Below, one piece after another: positions 35,794 through 48,859 of a DNA stretch of 64,000 bases. How positions within the stretch are numbered: position 1 is the stretch's first letter; every line of letters starts with the position of its first letter. Below the pieces are notes generated by a model. It saw only the letters and a list, made by a program, of their open reading frames with translations, was not told where the DNA came from and searched no databases. Source of the stretch: Sphagnum magellanicum (Eukaryota; Streptophyta; Sphagnopsida; Sphagnales; Sphagnaceae); assembly GCA_021904315.1 (NCBI GenBank), contig CM038916.1:2294001-2358000 (forward strand). The letters run 5' to 3'. The translations under genes were made by a program, and so were the position numbers.

Positions 35794-35985
35794 GTACCTT
35801 GGCAACTTTGACACATGTATGTTGAATAAATAACTAATTTTGAGATTTTCATCTTGACTAATAGAAATATTCTTGAAGATTCAATATTTTCCTTCACAAA
35901 ACTTTGTTCTTTGCAAATTAGAATTTTTGAAACTTTTAACATTTCTGAAAGTAGTGTAATTAATGTGGAAGCTGCCAAGGTATTA
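35794..35985. repeat. Small inverted-repeat element (MITE), copy 2
   Basis: The ends are GTACCTTGGCAACTTTGACAC on the left and, on the other strand, ATACCTTGGCAGCTTCCAC on the right. The 192-base interior matches copy 1 at 669-838. The outer bases suggest insertion at TA. Copy 1 is shorter and has diverged more. Confidence 0.65.
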
Positions 35986-37034
35986 TGGTAATACCCCTTT
36001 GAAAGAGAGCCTAGGTACCTATGGTAAGATTTTTCACTATGTATTTACTTGTGTTTGGGGTGTAGGATTCAATTTGAGCTCACTACATCAACACATGACT
36101 TCCATGAGATGGAGACTTAAGTAATGACATGTTTTAAATCTAATCATGTAGTCATATTTGCTAAGTTGTCTTATATGTTATTTGTGTTTATGACTACATG
36201 ACTAAATAAAAACACTATTGAGTAATTGCATGCATTACGATGATTACATGACTACATGACTAGGCAAGCAATATGACTATGGATAAAGTGGTCCCTTCCC
36301 ATTTAATTTGCAACAATTTAATTTTAGCTCTAATTTAGTTCTCACACATGATTGTTAAGTGGGTAGAGTTAGTAATTAGTAATTAGTTACTTAGTTTAGT
36401 GACTTACTAGTTACTTTTTACTTTTTACCACCATTTTGGAGTTTGAATTGTTTTATGTTCTTGTTGTTTTCTTTTTTTGAATCAAAACCTTTTTTAGGAG
36501 TTTTGTTTTGTTTTTGGAAAGCTTTAATGCATCATGGTCAAATTCTATGATGTGTTTTGATGCATTACAATGTGTAGATTTCAGTGAGTAGATTCTATTA
36601 GTATGAATATTTATGATTCGAACAATTCTAGAATTAACCAAGAGCTTATAGCAAAATTTAGTATTTCCCAATGACTAACAATTTTAGAAATAAAATTAAA
36701 ATTTTCATCATTATTTTAAAGTAACATTTTAATTACATTGAATGATGATCTAAGTTCCAAAGATGGGAGGGTTTATTCCCACATATAAATTTACATTCCA
36801 TTATGATATCTAAAATGTTTAAAATCATCACATGCATAAAGCACCAAACATGTTTTCCCTTTGAAACATATGCCCATTATAAACCAAATTACCCCCACCC
36901 CCACTCCCCCCTTTCCTTGTCAATGTTAATACATTATACAAGATTGTAACGCATAGTGCAATACAACCTTGTGTAATGCATTCTTTTTTAAATATTTTCT
37001 TGAACCATACATTTTTTACACTATCTTGTGGTGA
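35986..37034. other. AT-rich spacer left of the large Gypsy element
   Basis: It contains a word-like patch at 36120-36280 built on ATGACTACATGACTA, which recurs as a looser patch at 49890-50060 on the other side of the Gypsy element, and TAATTAG repeats near 36370-36410. No gene. Confidence 0.4.
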
Positions 37035-37439
37035 TGTTAAAGGAGTAACTACTCATAGTAATAGTTAGTTAATATATTTCTCCTTACTTGGTTATTGTTT
37101 TAGAAATTACTAGCTAGATTACATAGGTTTTGTAACATTTTGAATTTGAATAGAACATAGGACTTTTTTTTTCATTATTATATTTTGAAAAGAAGAAGAG
37201 GAGGTATTGTAGAACATTGAGTTTGGATGGGATATGAAATAAGAGCATTTTGTTTTTTGGAAAAATTCTAATACCATAGCTAGATTTGTTGTTTTGATGT
37301 CATACTTTCATGACTAGATTTTAATTTTGAAACTAAATATGAATAAATCTGATTGAGAAAATTTCATTAGTATTAGTTTTATGATATATTTTAGTCCAGA
37401 TTTATATTAGAATATAAGATAGGAATTCTATATTTACCA
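37035..37439 (+). repeat. 5' LTR of the large Gypsy element
   Basis: Starts TGTTAAAGGAGTAACTACTC and ends near TATTTACCA; aligns throughout with 48458-48859. Confidence 0.85.
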
Positions 37440-40400
37440 TCTAGCGACCATCCCAAATCTTGAATTTAGATTGAAATTCAAAATGTTGTTTATGTCTTGT
37501 TACTAGAATTTTTGTTTCTAAAAATTGATAATGAATTTCAATTTCATTTTTTGCATTTTTTTTCAAATCTTGATCATAATTTTGTTCAGGAAGTAGATCT
37601 AAACAAAGTAGCTAACTATGAAAATTTTAATCTAATGTAAAATATTGTTTAGATTTGAATTAGAACATGGAAAGATGGAAAATTGAATTGTAACTAGAAG
37701 TTTAAAGAGACAATTAGATTAGGTTATAGTACATGAACAAGTGGAAAATGGCATTACCATCAACAACAATTTAAGTGTAGATCAAATAGATCAGCAATTT
37801 GTTACACGTAGAAGAGTTTTTCAATCAGAACAAAAAAATCCCTAGATAGAAAAGAGACTTGTAGGCCATAAAACACCTTAGGCAACACTGATAATTCCTT
37901 GTGAAATGCAAATTAGTGAAGCACAAAAGCACACCAACAATTTGCAACAAAATTCCACGAGAAAAAAACATCAAATTGAAAATGTAGATTCACTCCACGT
38001 TACACATATTACCATCAAATTGGACATTAGATCAATGAATGTCCATTTACTGAAGATAATGTAAGGCAAGGATTTGTTGAACATTTCTAGAATTTGAATC
38101 TAGCACCTACAAAAGCAAAGAACCATGGACATGTTGAACCGAAAGATCTATACCATGAAAAGGTCAAACTTCCAAATAAACTTAGAAAATAGATTTGGAG
38201 AGATGACAAAGTGGAAATGAGAGCTCAGACTATGGTAGATGTAGTACCTATTCTGTAGCTCCTACACCAAGGTTATTACATCACAACAATGTTGCAATTA
38301 CCTATGCATGAACTTCCAACTTTACAATGGAACAAGTAAAATTTGTACCATTATATTGTGTGGCAATGCCTAAGTCTATGATTATAATTACTAAAGCTCC
38401 ATTTATAACAACCCTAGCCCATACCATGCTTAGTATGAGGTACAAACCACAGACTCCAAGGGGAACAAAACTTATGAACGTGCATGCAGAGATGCCTAAA
38501 GAGGTGAACAAAGTTTTTACTAATCAACCATTAGATCCAACAAGAGGTGAATTAAACCCACTAGACCCACCAAAACCTCCAAGATATTTTGGATTGCCAA
38601 TGGTGAATCCAAGGAGGCCACCATTACCACCAAACAAGCCTTATCATCGGCCACTTGAATACCTTGAATATGTGAAGGATTCTGACTTAAATGCTCATGT
38701 TAGAAATTTTAAAATTGCCATTAAAACAAATGGTGAAACAAAAGATGTAGAAATTGTTAATCTATTTAGTTTTACCTTTAAAGATATTATGTCTAATTAG
38801 TGTAACAATTACATGGGAGATTACCTAGATTGTACTTTTGCATAATTGTAGTTAGTTTTTTTCTAAAAGGTACAAAATAGTTTAGAATGATGAACAAGTC
38901 TATCTACTATTGAAGAACATGAAGCATGAGAAGAATGAAAGAGTGGAATTTTATTATGAAAGATTATTGAAGTTAGCCAATAGTTTTCAACATAGGACAA
39001 TAGATAGTTTCCTAACTACTATTTTCAGATTTGGATTACAACCATATCTACATGTAGCAACAATAGGCATGAAGAGAGAAACCTTGCAATAACATAAGGA
39101 AGTAGCTTTGGTTTATGAAGAAGCAATTTTTAAAGTAGAAGCTATAAGCAATTTGTCAATATCATAGAGCAGTAAAATAATATTAGCTCAAAAACCTCAG
39201 ATAATTACAGAGAAAATAATAATGTATTATACAAACTATCATAGGACAAATCATAATGTTGAAACCTATAGAATCAAAAGAAAGGAAGTTTATGTTCTTA
39301 TAGTTTCTAAGGTTATCACTCAACATATCAAAGTACAAAGATTTATGAGGTATTCTTGTCATATTTGTGGTGACACTGGACATAAGATCATAGATTGTCC
39401 TAAGTACAATGACATGAAAAATATGTTTAAGCACAAGTGAGTGAAAACTATAGAGAAACAAGCTATGGTTGAGCCCAAGGTTGCAAATCCTTTAATTCAT
39501 ATAGTGGATGTCAACATGGCCATCACCAAGAGTAAGGTTACTCAAGAATAGGTGTTCAAGGACAGAGAGCTAGTAAAAAAAAAGTCTATTATTGACTAAA
39601 AAGAGGAGTAAAAACTATAGTAATCTTTTGTTAAGACTATACAAGAGGTGTAAGCAAAAGACCCATTAAAAAATATAAATCAAAAGGAGAAATCACAATG
39701 GAGTACAAGTTGAGTAGGATTACCAGAGGCTAAGATGTCCATAAAACCAATTGTATCATAAAGTTTGTTTGTTATTCCTAACAACATAGTTATGTCCATG
39801 GAACAAATAGACCAAGATATCAATAAATAGATGTTAGAAACCACCTATACTTTGAAATTAGGTCAATTGCTGAAAATAGCACTAGATCTTAAACTAATAA
39901 CCAAAAAAACCCAATATAATTACTAAAGTGATATCAAAGCCTAGTGTAGCCATAGTGGTTGAGACACATTCTAAAGTAAACATTGGAGCTATAAAGGTAG
40001 ATAACCAAATGGTAGTTATCCAAGTACAAGTGGGAAAAACATTGTTGAAGTTGTTTTGTTAGATGGAGGAGCAAGTGTAAACATCAGAACAAATAACCTC
40101 ATAACAAAGTTAGGTTTACTTAAACCAAGTTAGCTCCATACCACCTTAAAATGGTAGATTAAAATATGACAAGGCCTTTAAGAATCATAAAAAATTTGAA
40201 GATTCACTTACATGGTATACCATATGTAGCCACATTCATTGTTTTGCAAAACAATGTGGTAGATTCTAGCTATTTCATGTTATTGGGACTTGACCTTGGT
40301 TTAGAGATGCAAAGGTTACACATGACTAGGGCAACAATGTCATTATTATTCAAGGTGATGGAATAATTAGAACAATATCAGTTAACAAGAAATTGGGAGT

Positions 40401-40520
40401 AGAAACTAGAAGGCCCTAAATATTAGTTTATTATGACTTATTGGATGGGCTAACAAATGAAGAGGAAGATTTGATCTTTGAGACATAATTAAAATTGTTC
40501 TTAATTGGCACAATCACTAT

Positions 40521-40660
40521 CACTAGTAGAAAAACCTCATTTTTCAACTTGTTTTAAGCAACTAAAAGTGTCTTTTGTGACTATTTTTGATCAAAAATAG
40601 TCGCAAAAGACACTTTTAGTTGCCTAAGACAAGTCAAAAAATGGGGTTTTTCTACTAGTG
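40521..40660. mobile_element. CACTA-type foldback MITE nested in the Gypsy element
   Basis: The element starts CACTAGTAGAAAAACC and ends GGTTTTTCTACTAGTG. It folds back on itself almost completely around a centre near TTTTTGATCAAAAA, and it is flanked by the 3-base duplication TAT (40518-40520 and 40661-40663). CACTA termini plus a 3-base target duplication are the hallmarks of the CACTA (En/Spm) superfamily. At 140 bases with no coding capacity it is non-autonomous. The near-perfect arms indicate an insertion much younger than the host element. Confidence 0.95.
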
Positions 40661-43600
40661 TATCTTAGATGAAAAAGTTTCATTGTTGAATATTGGAGTG
40701 TCAGAAATCATAATTATTGAAAAATCTGACCCAAAGAAAATGACGTCAAATCAAAGAGTAGCAAAAGTGGTGCCTTTAATAACAAAATTAGAAAACTTTT
40801 ATGTCAAACCTAAGATATCATTGGAAGATAAGGTTTATCTATAATCTTTTTATCATCATAGCCAAGTTGATATTGAAGTGGATGAAACACCAACGAAAAT
40901 ATAGGTACAAAATCTTCAAATAACAAGTTAGACTTTAACTAAAGAATAACAACTTGTTAAATTGAATATTGGCATAGAAGCAAATCCCAATACATAAAAA
41001 TTAATGCACAATTGGCAAAGGAGAAAATTGAAGAGCTTTGGATGTTACTCAACGAGTTCAAATATGCGTTTGCTTGGACTTATAAGGATCTTAAAGGCAT
41101 ACCTCCAGAATTGGCTCAACACATAATTGAGTTGGATACCTCAATACCACCAACACATCAAGTAAAATATAGATTAAAGCCTAACTATGTTTTAGCTATC
41201 AAATAGGATATTGAAAATTTCTTAACAACATGATTCATTCAACTAGTAGAGGAGGCTACATGGTTATCACCTATAGTAGTAGTGCTTAAGAATAATGGAA
41301 AATTGAGAATTTGTGCAGATTTTAGGAAGTTGAATAAGGTAATAAAAACAATTTCTTATCCTTTACCATTTTTTAATGAGGTACTAAACACTATAATAGG
41401 GTATGAAACTTATTCCTTTTTAGATGGATATTTAAAATACCATTAGATATTTGAAAATAGATACAAAATAGCCTTTGTAATAGATTAAGGAATTTTGTTT
41501 CAATGGTAATGCCATTTGGTGTTAAAAATGGGCCACCAACTTTCTAGAAAGCAATTAGTAGAAGTTTCAGAAAGTACTTAAACTAGTTCATGAAGATATT
41601 TCTAGATGACTTCACAATCTATAGTGATATGGAAAGTCATTTGATGAAGCTTAGACTTTGCTTTAAAAAATGCAAAGAATATAGAATCAGTCTTAACCCA
41701 GGAAAATGTGCCTTTATGGTATTTTCAGGACCAATTTTAAGGTTCATAGTTTCCAAAGAAGGAAAAATATTGGACTTCAAGAACTTACAAGCAATAGTGA
41801 ATATGCCAATACCTAGAAACCCACAACAAATTTAGGTCTTTAATGGTATGGTTTAGTTTTATAGATGTTCCATCAAGAACTTTGCTTTTATCATGGCACC
41901 AATCATAAAACTAATGAGGAAAACAAAACCCTTTATCTAGACCACAGAATGTTAAGAAGCTTGGGATCAAATCAAACAAAATACTTGGAAGCATCAATTT
42001 TGATACCTCAAAATTGGCAGTTGGAGTTTCATGTGCACACACATGCATCATTATTAGTAGTAGGTGCAATGTTGGCACATAACCCAATTGGTAAGTATGA
42101 CCAACCAATATATGCATCTACATTACTAAATAAAGTAGAGTAGAATTATATTACTACAAAGAAAGAAACCTTAATAATGGTTTATGCTTTGCATAATTTT
42201 AGACATTTTTTGTTGGGAAACAACTTGGTCTTTTATGTAGACCACATGGCTATGGTATACTTAATCAACAAACTATAGGTGTTTTGGAAGGATAGCTAGA
42301 TGGTTGTCATTATTTTTGGAGTATGAATTCACAGTAGTCTACAAGCCTGATAGAACACATGTGGTTGTTGATGCTTTATCTAGATTACTAGATAGTTCAA
42401 AACCATTGGGAGTCCTAGATCAAACTGTGGATGCATCATTATTTTTTATAAAACCTATATGGATGTAAGAAGTAAGAAGCTACCTAGAGAAGGTCAAATG
42501 TCAAAAACTTTGAATTTAGTTCAAAAACAAAAGTTGACTAGAAAGGTGAAATTCTTTATTCTAAAAAAGGGAATAATGTAAAAAATGGGACAAACAATAG
42601 AATGCATAGATGTTTGACCACCTTAAATCACATATTGTTTTGAAAGAATTACATGAAGTAGTGGCAGGAAAACATTTTGTTGCAAATATTATTGTAAAGA
42701 AAAATTTAGATGTAAATAATTGGTGGCCAATTTTATTCAAGGATATTCATGAACTTTGTAGAAGTTATGATAGTTGTTAGAAAATAAAAAACAAAAAGTC
42801 TAGCCAAGTTGGTAACAACACTTCTAAAATAACCTTTTATGAAGTGGGGTCTAGATTTTATAGGTCCAATTAAACCAATAGGAAGACTAATAGGGAACAA
42901 ATAGATTTTGGTAGTTACAAATTATGAAATTAAATGGGTAGAAGCAAAAGCACTCAAAACCAATATTACAGTAATTATGATTAGATTTTTGTATGAGTAT
43001 ATTTTGACTAAATTTGGATGTCCTTTAACCATAGTTACATATCAAGGAGTATTATGATAAAAAAAATTCTATTAAAACATGTTAATTCAACTACCTATTA
43101 CCCAGAAGAAAATGGATAAGCAAAGTCTACTAACAAAGCCATTAGTAGATTATTGACCAAGTTAGATAATGAGAAAAAAACAAACTAGGATGAACATCTG
43201 TCCACAATTTTGTTTTCATATAGGATTGTTTACAAGGTGGCAACATGATATACACCTCACTAGTTAGTCTATAATTTACATCCTTTATTGCCAACAATAT
43301 ATGTTCTACTAGCTATTAATGGGGACCATAAAGATGCAAAACCAACCAAAATATTAATTGCTAGAATTACAAAACTGGAGAAATTACAAGATAATAGATT
43401 GGAGGCTCGGAACAATGTTGGAGCAAACCAATGGAACTAATTTCTTTGGAATTAATAAAAACACATAGAAAAGAAATTCCAATTTGGAAATTATGTTTTG
43501 TGGTTTCCCAAGGGAAAAAAAACACACTTGGACAATTTTTTTAAAAATGGTTTGGTCCATTTAGGGTACAATATTGCTTACGCAATAATATTGTTCTTCT

Positions 43601-46600
43601 TGTTTATGTTAACAATTTTGAACCAAACCTAATATTAGTCAATGTTAACAAGTTGAAATCGTACAAATATGTGGATTAGTCATTGAAGGAGATTCAGAGT
43701 TCAAAGAATGAGACGTCTTTAGAATCCATAGATTCAAACCATAAAAAAAAGAAATTGGATGACAATTCAAAAGATCAAAAAACAATAGAGATCATTGGTA
43801 CTAATTAGATAATAGCATCAAAAGAAGCCTCAGTAAATCTGATGAATTAGCAGGCTATGATAATAATCATAGACCATAATTACATAGTTTCACAACCACT
43901 AGATTATAAGACAAATATGTTTATTACATCAAAACAAAACTTTGTCGATTTGATGATTCTACATGGGATAGAAGAAGTCTGTAATGTAAACAAGACTAGG
44001 TCATTAAATTTAAAATTGTCATCAAAACAACCTAGTGCCATGTCTATAAAGTTGTTAGGTCAGTAGACATTAATTATAGTCCATGTTATTGTCAATATGA
44101 ACTTAAACAAAAGACAAAAGGTGTCAAAAAACTAGAAAAAAAGATAAATCATTAAAACACCAACCCTAAAGCAAAAAGTGAAATGTCACTTCATGAAATG
44201 AAATGATTGCATTTCAAAAAGCGGCAAACAACAAATCACCTGTTCATTTTTGTTTTCTATAAACAATTTTTTTTTTTTTTTTTGTCTCTAGAATGAGTGC
44301 ATAAAAAAAGTTTTGTTGAAAAATTGCAAAGACAATCGAGAGAAAGATAATAGAAGTTGAGAGAAAACAAACAAAAGAGATAGAAAGAACAACAAATATT
44401 TGCAAATATTTTGCCTTTAAAGTCTAGGTCTCCAAAAATCTTCTCTGTTATATAAATCTGAAAAAGTTTTTGAAGTAATTACAAAAAAGGACAAAGATTG
44501 TAAGGCAACTTTGAGGAGATATAATTTTCGAAAGCCCAAAAGAGAGGCAAGTACAAGTGAGCAAGTTGGTCCAATTTCCATTTTTGACTCTAAGGAAGAG
44601 AAGTAAAGGGACAATTTGTTACAAGATCAAGAAGTGCCATCACACTAAGAGGAGCCTACCCAAGAGCAAACTCCAAAGAAAATCCACATTCCAAACAAAA
44701 AATGCACCAAGAGAACAAATCAATAAGCAATGGTTACAAATTTGCGAAGGAAGAAGGTGCAGACTCATTAGGATGATGAGGTTAGGTACATTTTTACTCC
44801 TACAGAACAATGTTATAATAACAATTTGAAGAATATTTTGTTTTGGACAAACTTTAGAGAAGAAGAGAGAATGTGGCCAAATAGAGCTAGATTGGTAAGT
44901 TTGTTTGAGGTTGAGTGGAAGACTCCCCATCACAACATTCTGGTTGAATTTTTGAACAACTAGAATTTGGATTTTAAACATAACAGAATCAAAGTCATGA
45001 TGGGAAAAGAGTAGAAAATTATAGATAAGCATATGTTGGCATTTAAGTTTTTAAAATTTGCCATATAGGAGAGACAAAGGTAAACTAAGTAGAGATTTTA
45101 GATGTTAAAGTAGCATTAGCAAACATAGTTGATAAAGTCCCAAATACTTACAACACTAATGAAAGGTGGGTTGTAAAGAAGATGAGGTCAAAATATGTCA
45201 ATAGAGTTATTACAATTTTGCTCATTATCTATTAGGAAGATAAGGTGCAATATTTCTACCAATCAATATGCCATGATGATCTCCAAAGTAAATCATGGAG
45301 ATCTTGTTAATTGGGCTACAATTATGTATTCTCAATTGGTTAAGGAATTGATTAGATGGGAAAAATGTCAAACAATATGATTAAGGGAACAACCAAAAGA
45401 GAGCCAAAAAAGGATGTATGCCATTTTACTATTGTCCTAGAAGTTCTATTTTAGAAGTGGTTTCCACTAAAAGGAATAGAACGATAAGGAAAGAAGAAAT
45501 AAACATAACAACAATAGGAGAAGAAAGGAGACTTTAAGGGATAAGCTTATAAAAAAAAAACCTTCGAACCCTGCACACATTTTTCCTAAAAAGGAAAAAC
45601 AACCAGAGTCTAGGACAACTGGAAGATCAATTCTAATGTCCTAGTCTGATAATGATGAAGAGAGGGAAACTTTATTTAAGAGGCAAAAAAGATAAAAGGA
45701 TATTACAATGACAGGTAGTATTAATCCTCAACATGTAACAAAATTGTCGATGAAGCAACAATAACAGCATTAAAGACAAAAGGAAAAATCAATATCTCTT
45801 AAATCTGATCCAAGACCATAAATCTCTCCTAAGCAAGAACATAGATCAAATGGGAAAGAACACTAGAGATGGCCCAAAAGGGAGCCAAAATCTTAAGTTC
45901 AATAGCAGGTAACAAAATAATAGATTTAAGACTTGGATTTAGATCCACCAAAAGACAACAATCTATTCCAGTACCATATAATAATGAAGGCATGCTACCT
46001 TCAAGATCAAGTTCTGCAACATGAACAATTATATTTGGAAAAATTTGGACTACACACAAAAATTTAGGTTTTTCAAGTACAACTTCCAAAGGTTAAACTC
46101 CTAGGTTTCATACACCAAAGTTTGTGCAAGGGCTAGAAGTAGACTTGGATGAACATAGGAGAGCTACTACTATGTTTCAACAAGTAATATAATACAGTGT
46201 ACAAATGACTAATATTTTGTTTAAACTTTTTGATCTATAAATAAAAAATGAACAGATCATAGAAAAGAAAGACACATTTGTTCAAAATCTACAAGGGGCT
46301 TTAGGGAAGGAACAAAAGCTCAAAGTAAAGTTGTAGGTTAGGAAGAATGAGAATACAGTGAAATATTGGCAAAATTGCAAACAATGAGACAAAAGATTAA
46401 CAACATAAACAAACACAACAAAGATTTTAAAAACATTAGAATAGAAAAGGATTCTTTGCAACCAACTTTAAATCAGACAAATGTTAATTACTTGACGTTA
46501 AAAACAAAGAAGGATTTTTTGAGTGGTGGAACATAATAAACTTCAAAAAAACTATAAGAATATGGAGTAGACTTTTTTGAAGCAGCAGAAATAGTTAGAG

Positions 46601-46655
46601 TAGTTCAAAGCAAACATTGGTAATGTATATAAAGGTAATCTAACTAGAGGTAGGT

Positions 46656-47602
46656 TGACGCATTCTCAACTCCTTAAAAGACTCAAATGTGAGTCCAAGT
46701 AGAAGACAGCGGAAGAAGGAGGAGTCGGGGCACGCTCCCTAGCTCACAACACTTTGAGGGGTAGAGGGGCGTGTTGGAGCTCCGGGATGGGATTAGGAAG
46801 AGTTGATAAGCTTCACTCACTCACACAGGCCTGCACACAACCAACACAAAGTGGTTAATGCATAGTTAGAGCACCCTTGGTGTTAGGACAAGCCACGGGC
46901 AACACGGACACATTAGACTCACCACGGCCTGGACTTGGGGGAAGCCACCACCTTCCCCCTTATAGTATACTTTGTGGCTGGCCACGGAGCTTACATCCAA
47001 ATGGCTTTTCTCTCCCGGGATTCCCGAGTGGGAGTCCCGAAATCGTGCCAAATGGGACTTTCGCGAATTTGGAGCCCCATAACCTTGTGAGCAGACCTCG
47101 GATCAAAATGTGGTCTGAAAAAAAGTTGTATTTCTTGTTGAGAGCTTTTCAATGGTATGTCGCACACCCCCTGCAGCTAAGTAAATTGGGTCGATTCTCG
47201 ACTTTTTGTGGTTGGGAGTCAAATTGGCAATTTGACTCCCGACCCTTCTTTTGGCCATAACTTATGTTTCAAATGTCCAAATGAGCAATGCAAGCCCAAT
47301 TTAAAAATCTACGTTCTAAGAGCTTTCCAATGATATAAAGAATGCCATGAGCCATTGAGTTTTGACCCCTGAAATCGCTCTCCAAAGTTTCAGGAGTCCA
47401 CCGGGACTCCATTTCCCAAAGTGAAAGTTGCCTTGGGAGTGTGAGGGTTCACTCCCTCATACTCCCTCGCACTTTGTACACTTTCGAGAGTATGTGATGT
47501 GACTCCCGGGCTTCATCTTGCCTTTAATCTCGGGCTTCCTCTTACCTTGCAACCTTGTAACCCCTTTGCCTTTGACGTGAGCCCAAAGCTAGGGTTGTGA
47601 CA
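46656..47602 (-). mobile_element. Solo LTR, family L1-solo, copy B, nested in the Gypsy element
   Basis: On the minus strand it starts TGTCACAACCC and ends AATGCGTCA, 947 bases, with the 5-base duplication TAGGT on both sides (46651-46655 and 47603-47607). It matches copies A and C in inverse orientation. It is rich in CpG compared with copy C, so it is probably the youngest copy or close to it. It lies in the region between integrase and 3' LTR of the large element and therefore inserted after it. Confidence 0.92.
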
Positions 47603-47956
47603 TAGGTAGAAATGGACAAAAATTTGCAGAAGTAGATGGCTTTTAATGAAAAGTTACAAAAACTTCTAGAAGAAGCCCATGGAATTAAATCTTTCAATTA
47701 TGACAATGTCTTTAGAGAAAATAATGAGCTCAAGAAGTAGCATACTTTAATTTAGTAAAATTCAAGGCATTAATAGTAAAAGAAAAGGATGCAAATTTAT
47801 GGTGGGATGTAATGTAAGATATAGTCTAACAAGATATTGGAAAGGTTTGTTGAACTTATGAAAAAAATGAAAAGTTATATAAACATAAGATATCTCAGAT
47901 GGAAAAGGTCATACCATCATTTCAATATGAACTTTTAGTCCTCACATCTAGACTCA

Positions 47957-48250
47957 GATTACATCAAAGTTACAATAACAAGAATAAATTCAGATTACAT
48001 TAGATTCGAAGTCACAACAATAACTTTAGGTTACATCAAAGCTACAATAATAACAATAGATTTAGATTACATTAGATCTGGAGTCACAATAACAACAAAT
48101 CACATCATAGTTACAATCACAAGAATAAACAACAACAACTCAACAAACAAGTGCACAATTGTCAACAAAGGTACAAGAAAAATGACAACAACTTAATAAA
48201 CAAGTGCACAATTGTCAACAAAGGTATAAGAAGAGCAACAACAAATTTTG
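47957..48250. repeat. Short tandem repeats near the 3' end of the Gypsy element
   Basis: A 72-base unit occurs twice (TTACATCAAAG at 47959 and 48031, GATTACATTAGAT blocks following) and then a 53-base unit twice (GTGCACAATTGTCAACAAAGG at 48151 and 48204). Such tandem repeats before the 3' LTR are common in Tat/Ogre-type plant elements. Confidence 0.75.
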
Positions 48251-48457
48251 TGTACAATAGAGAATCAACCAATGGTTCAATTTAAAGTATAACAAGCATA
48301 AACATATCAAACTATAGTATAGATAGATCATATTGTAATATAACAAGATTAACATTAAATTTCTTATTCATAGGATCAGAAACAACATCAAATTTAACTT
48401 TCTTAACATGTTTTGATCCAAAATTCCAAAACATAATTTAGAGTATGGGTGGGGTAT

Positions 48458-48859
48458 TGTTAAGGGAGTAAATACTCATAGTAATAGTTAGTTAATATAT
48501 TTCTACTTACCTACTGTTGTTTTAGGAATTATTTACATAGTTTTTGTCACCATTTGAATTTGAATAGAACATAGGACTATTTTTTTCATGATTATCTTTT
48601 GGGAAGAAAAAGAGAAGTATTTTAAAACATTGAGTTTTGATGGGGTAGGGAACAAAAACATTTTTTTTTTTTGGAAAAACTTCAATACCATAGCCATATT
48701 TGTTGTTTTGATATTTTTCTCATATTTTCATGATTGGATTTTAATTTTGAAATCGGATATGAGCAGATCTGAATGAACAACTTTTATTATTATTAATTTT
48801 ATGACATGTTTTAATTTAGATTTAGATCCAAATATAGGATAGGAATTTTGTATTTACTA
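48458..48859 (+). repeat. 3' LTR of the large Gypsy element
   Basis: Starts TGTTAAGGGAGTAAATACTC just after a purine-rich tract (GGGTGGGG) and ends near TATTTACTA. Confidence 0.85.

Larger units (their letters stand above)
37035..48859 (+). mobile_element. Old full-length-sized Ty3/Gypsy element with both LTRs
   Basis: LTRs of about 405 and 402 bases bound 11.8 kb. The order of parts is that of Ty3/Gypsy: gag at about 38320-39440 with a CCHC zinc knuckle near 39355-39400; protease near 40030-40340; reverse transcriptase at about 41000-41850, with an FLDD-type catalytic motif; RNase H at about 41990-42400; and integrase at about 42590-43400. About 5 kb then lies between integrase and the 3' LTR, as in plant Tat/Athila-like elements, and contains a solo LTR (46656-47602) and short tandem repeats. 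A purine-rich tract precedes the 3' LTR. A CACTA foldback element is nested at 40521-40660. The element is broken in well over ten places. The LTRs agree at roughly four in five positions by eye, so it is ancient. The 5-base flanks (GGTGA and GGCGC) agree only partly. Confidence 0.9.

Noticed and set aside
43857-46089. Separate host genes in the frames after the integrase region
   Set aside because: They lie between the two LTRs of the Gypsy element and have its composition; they belong to the element's extra 3' region.
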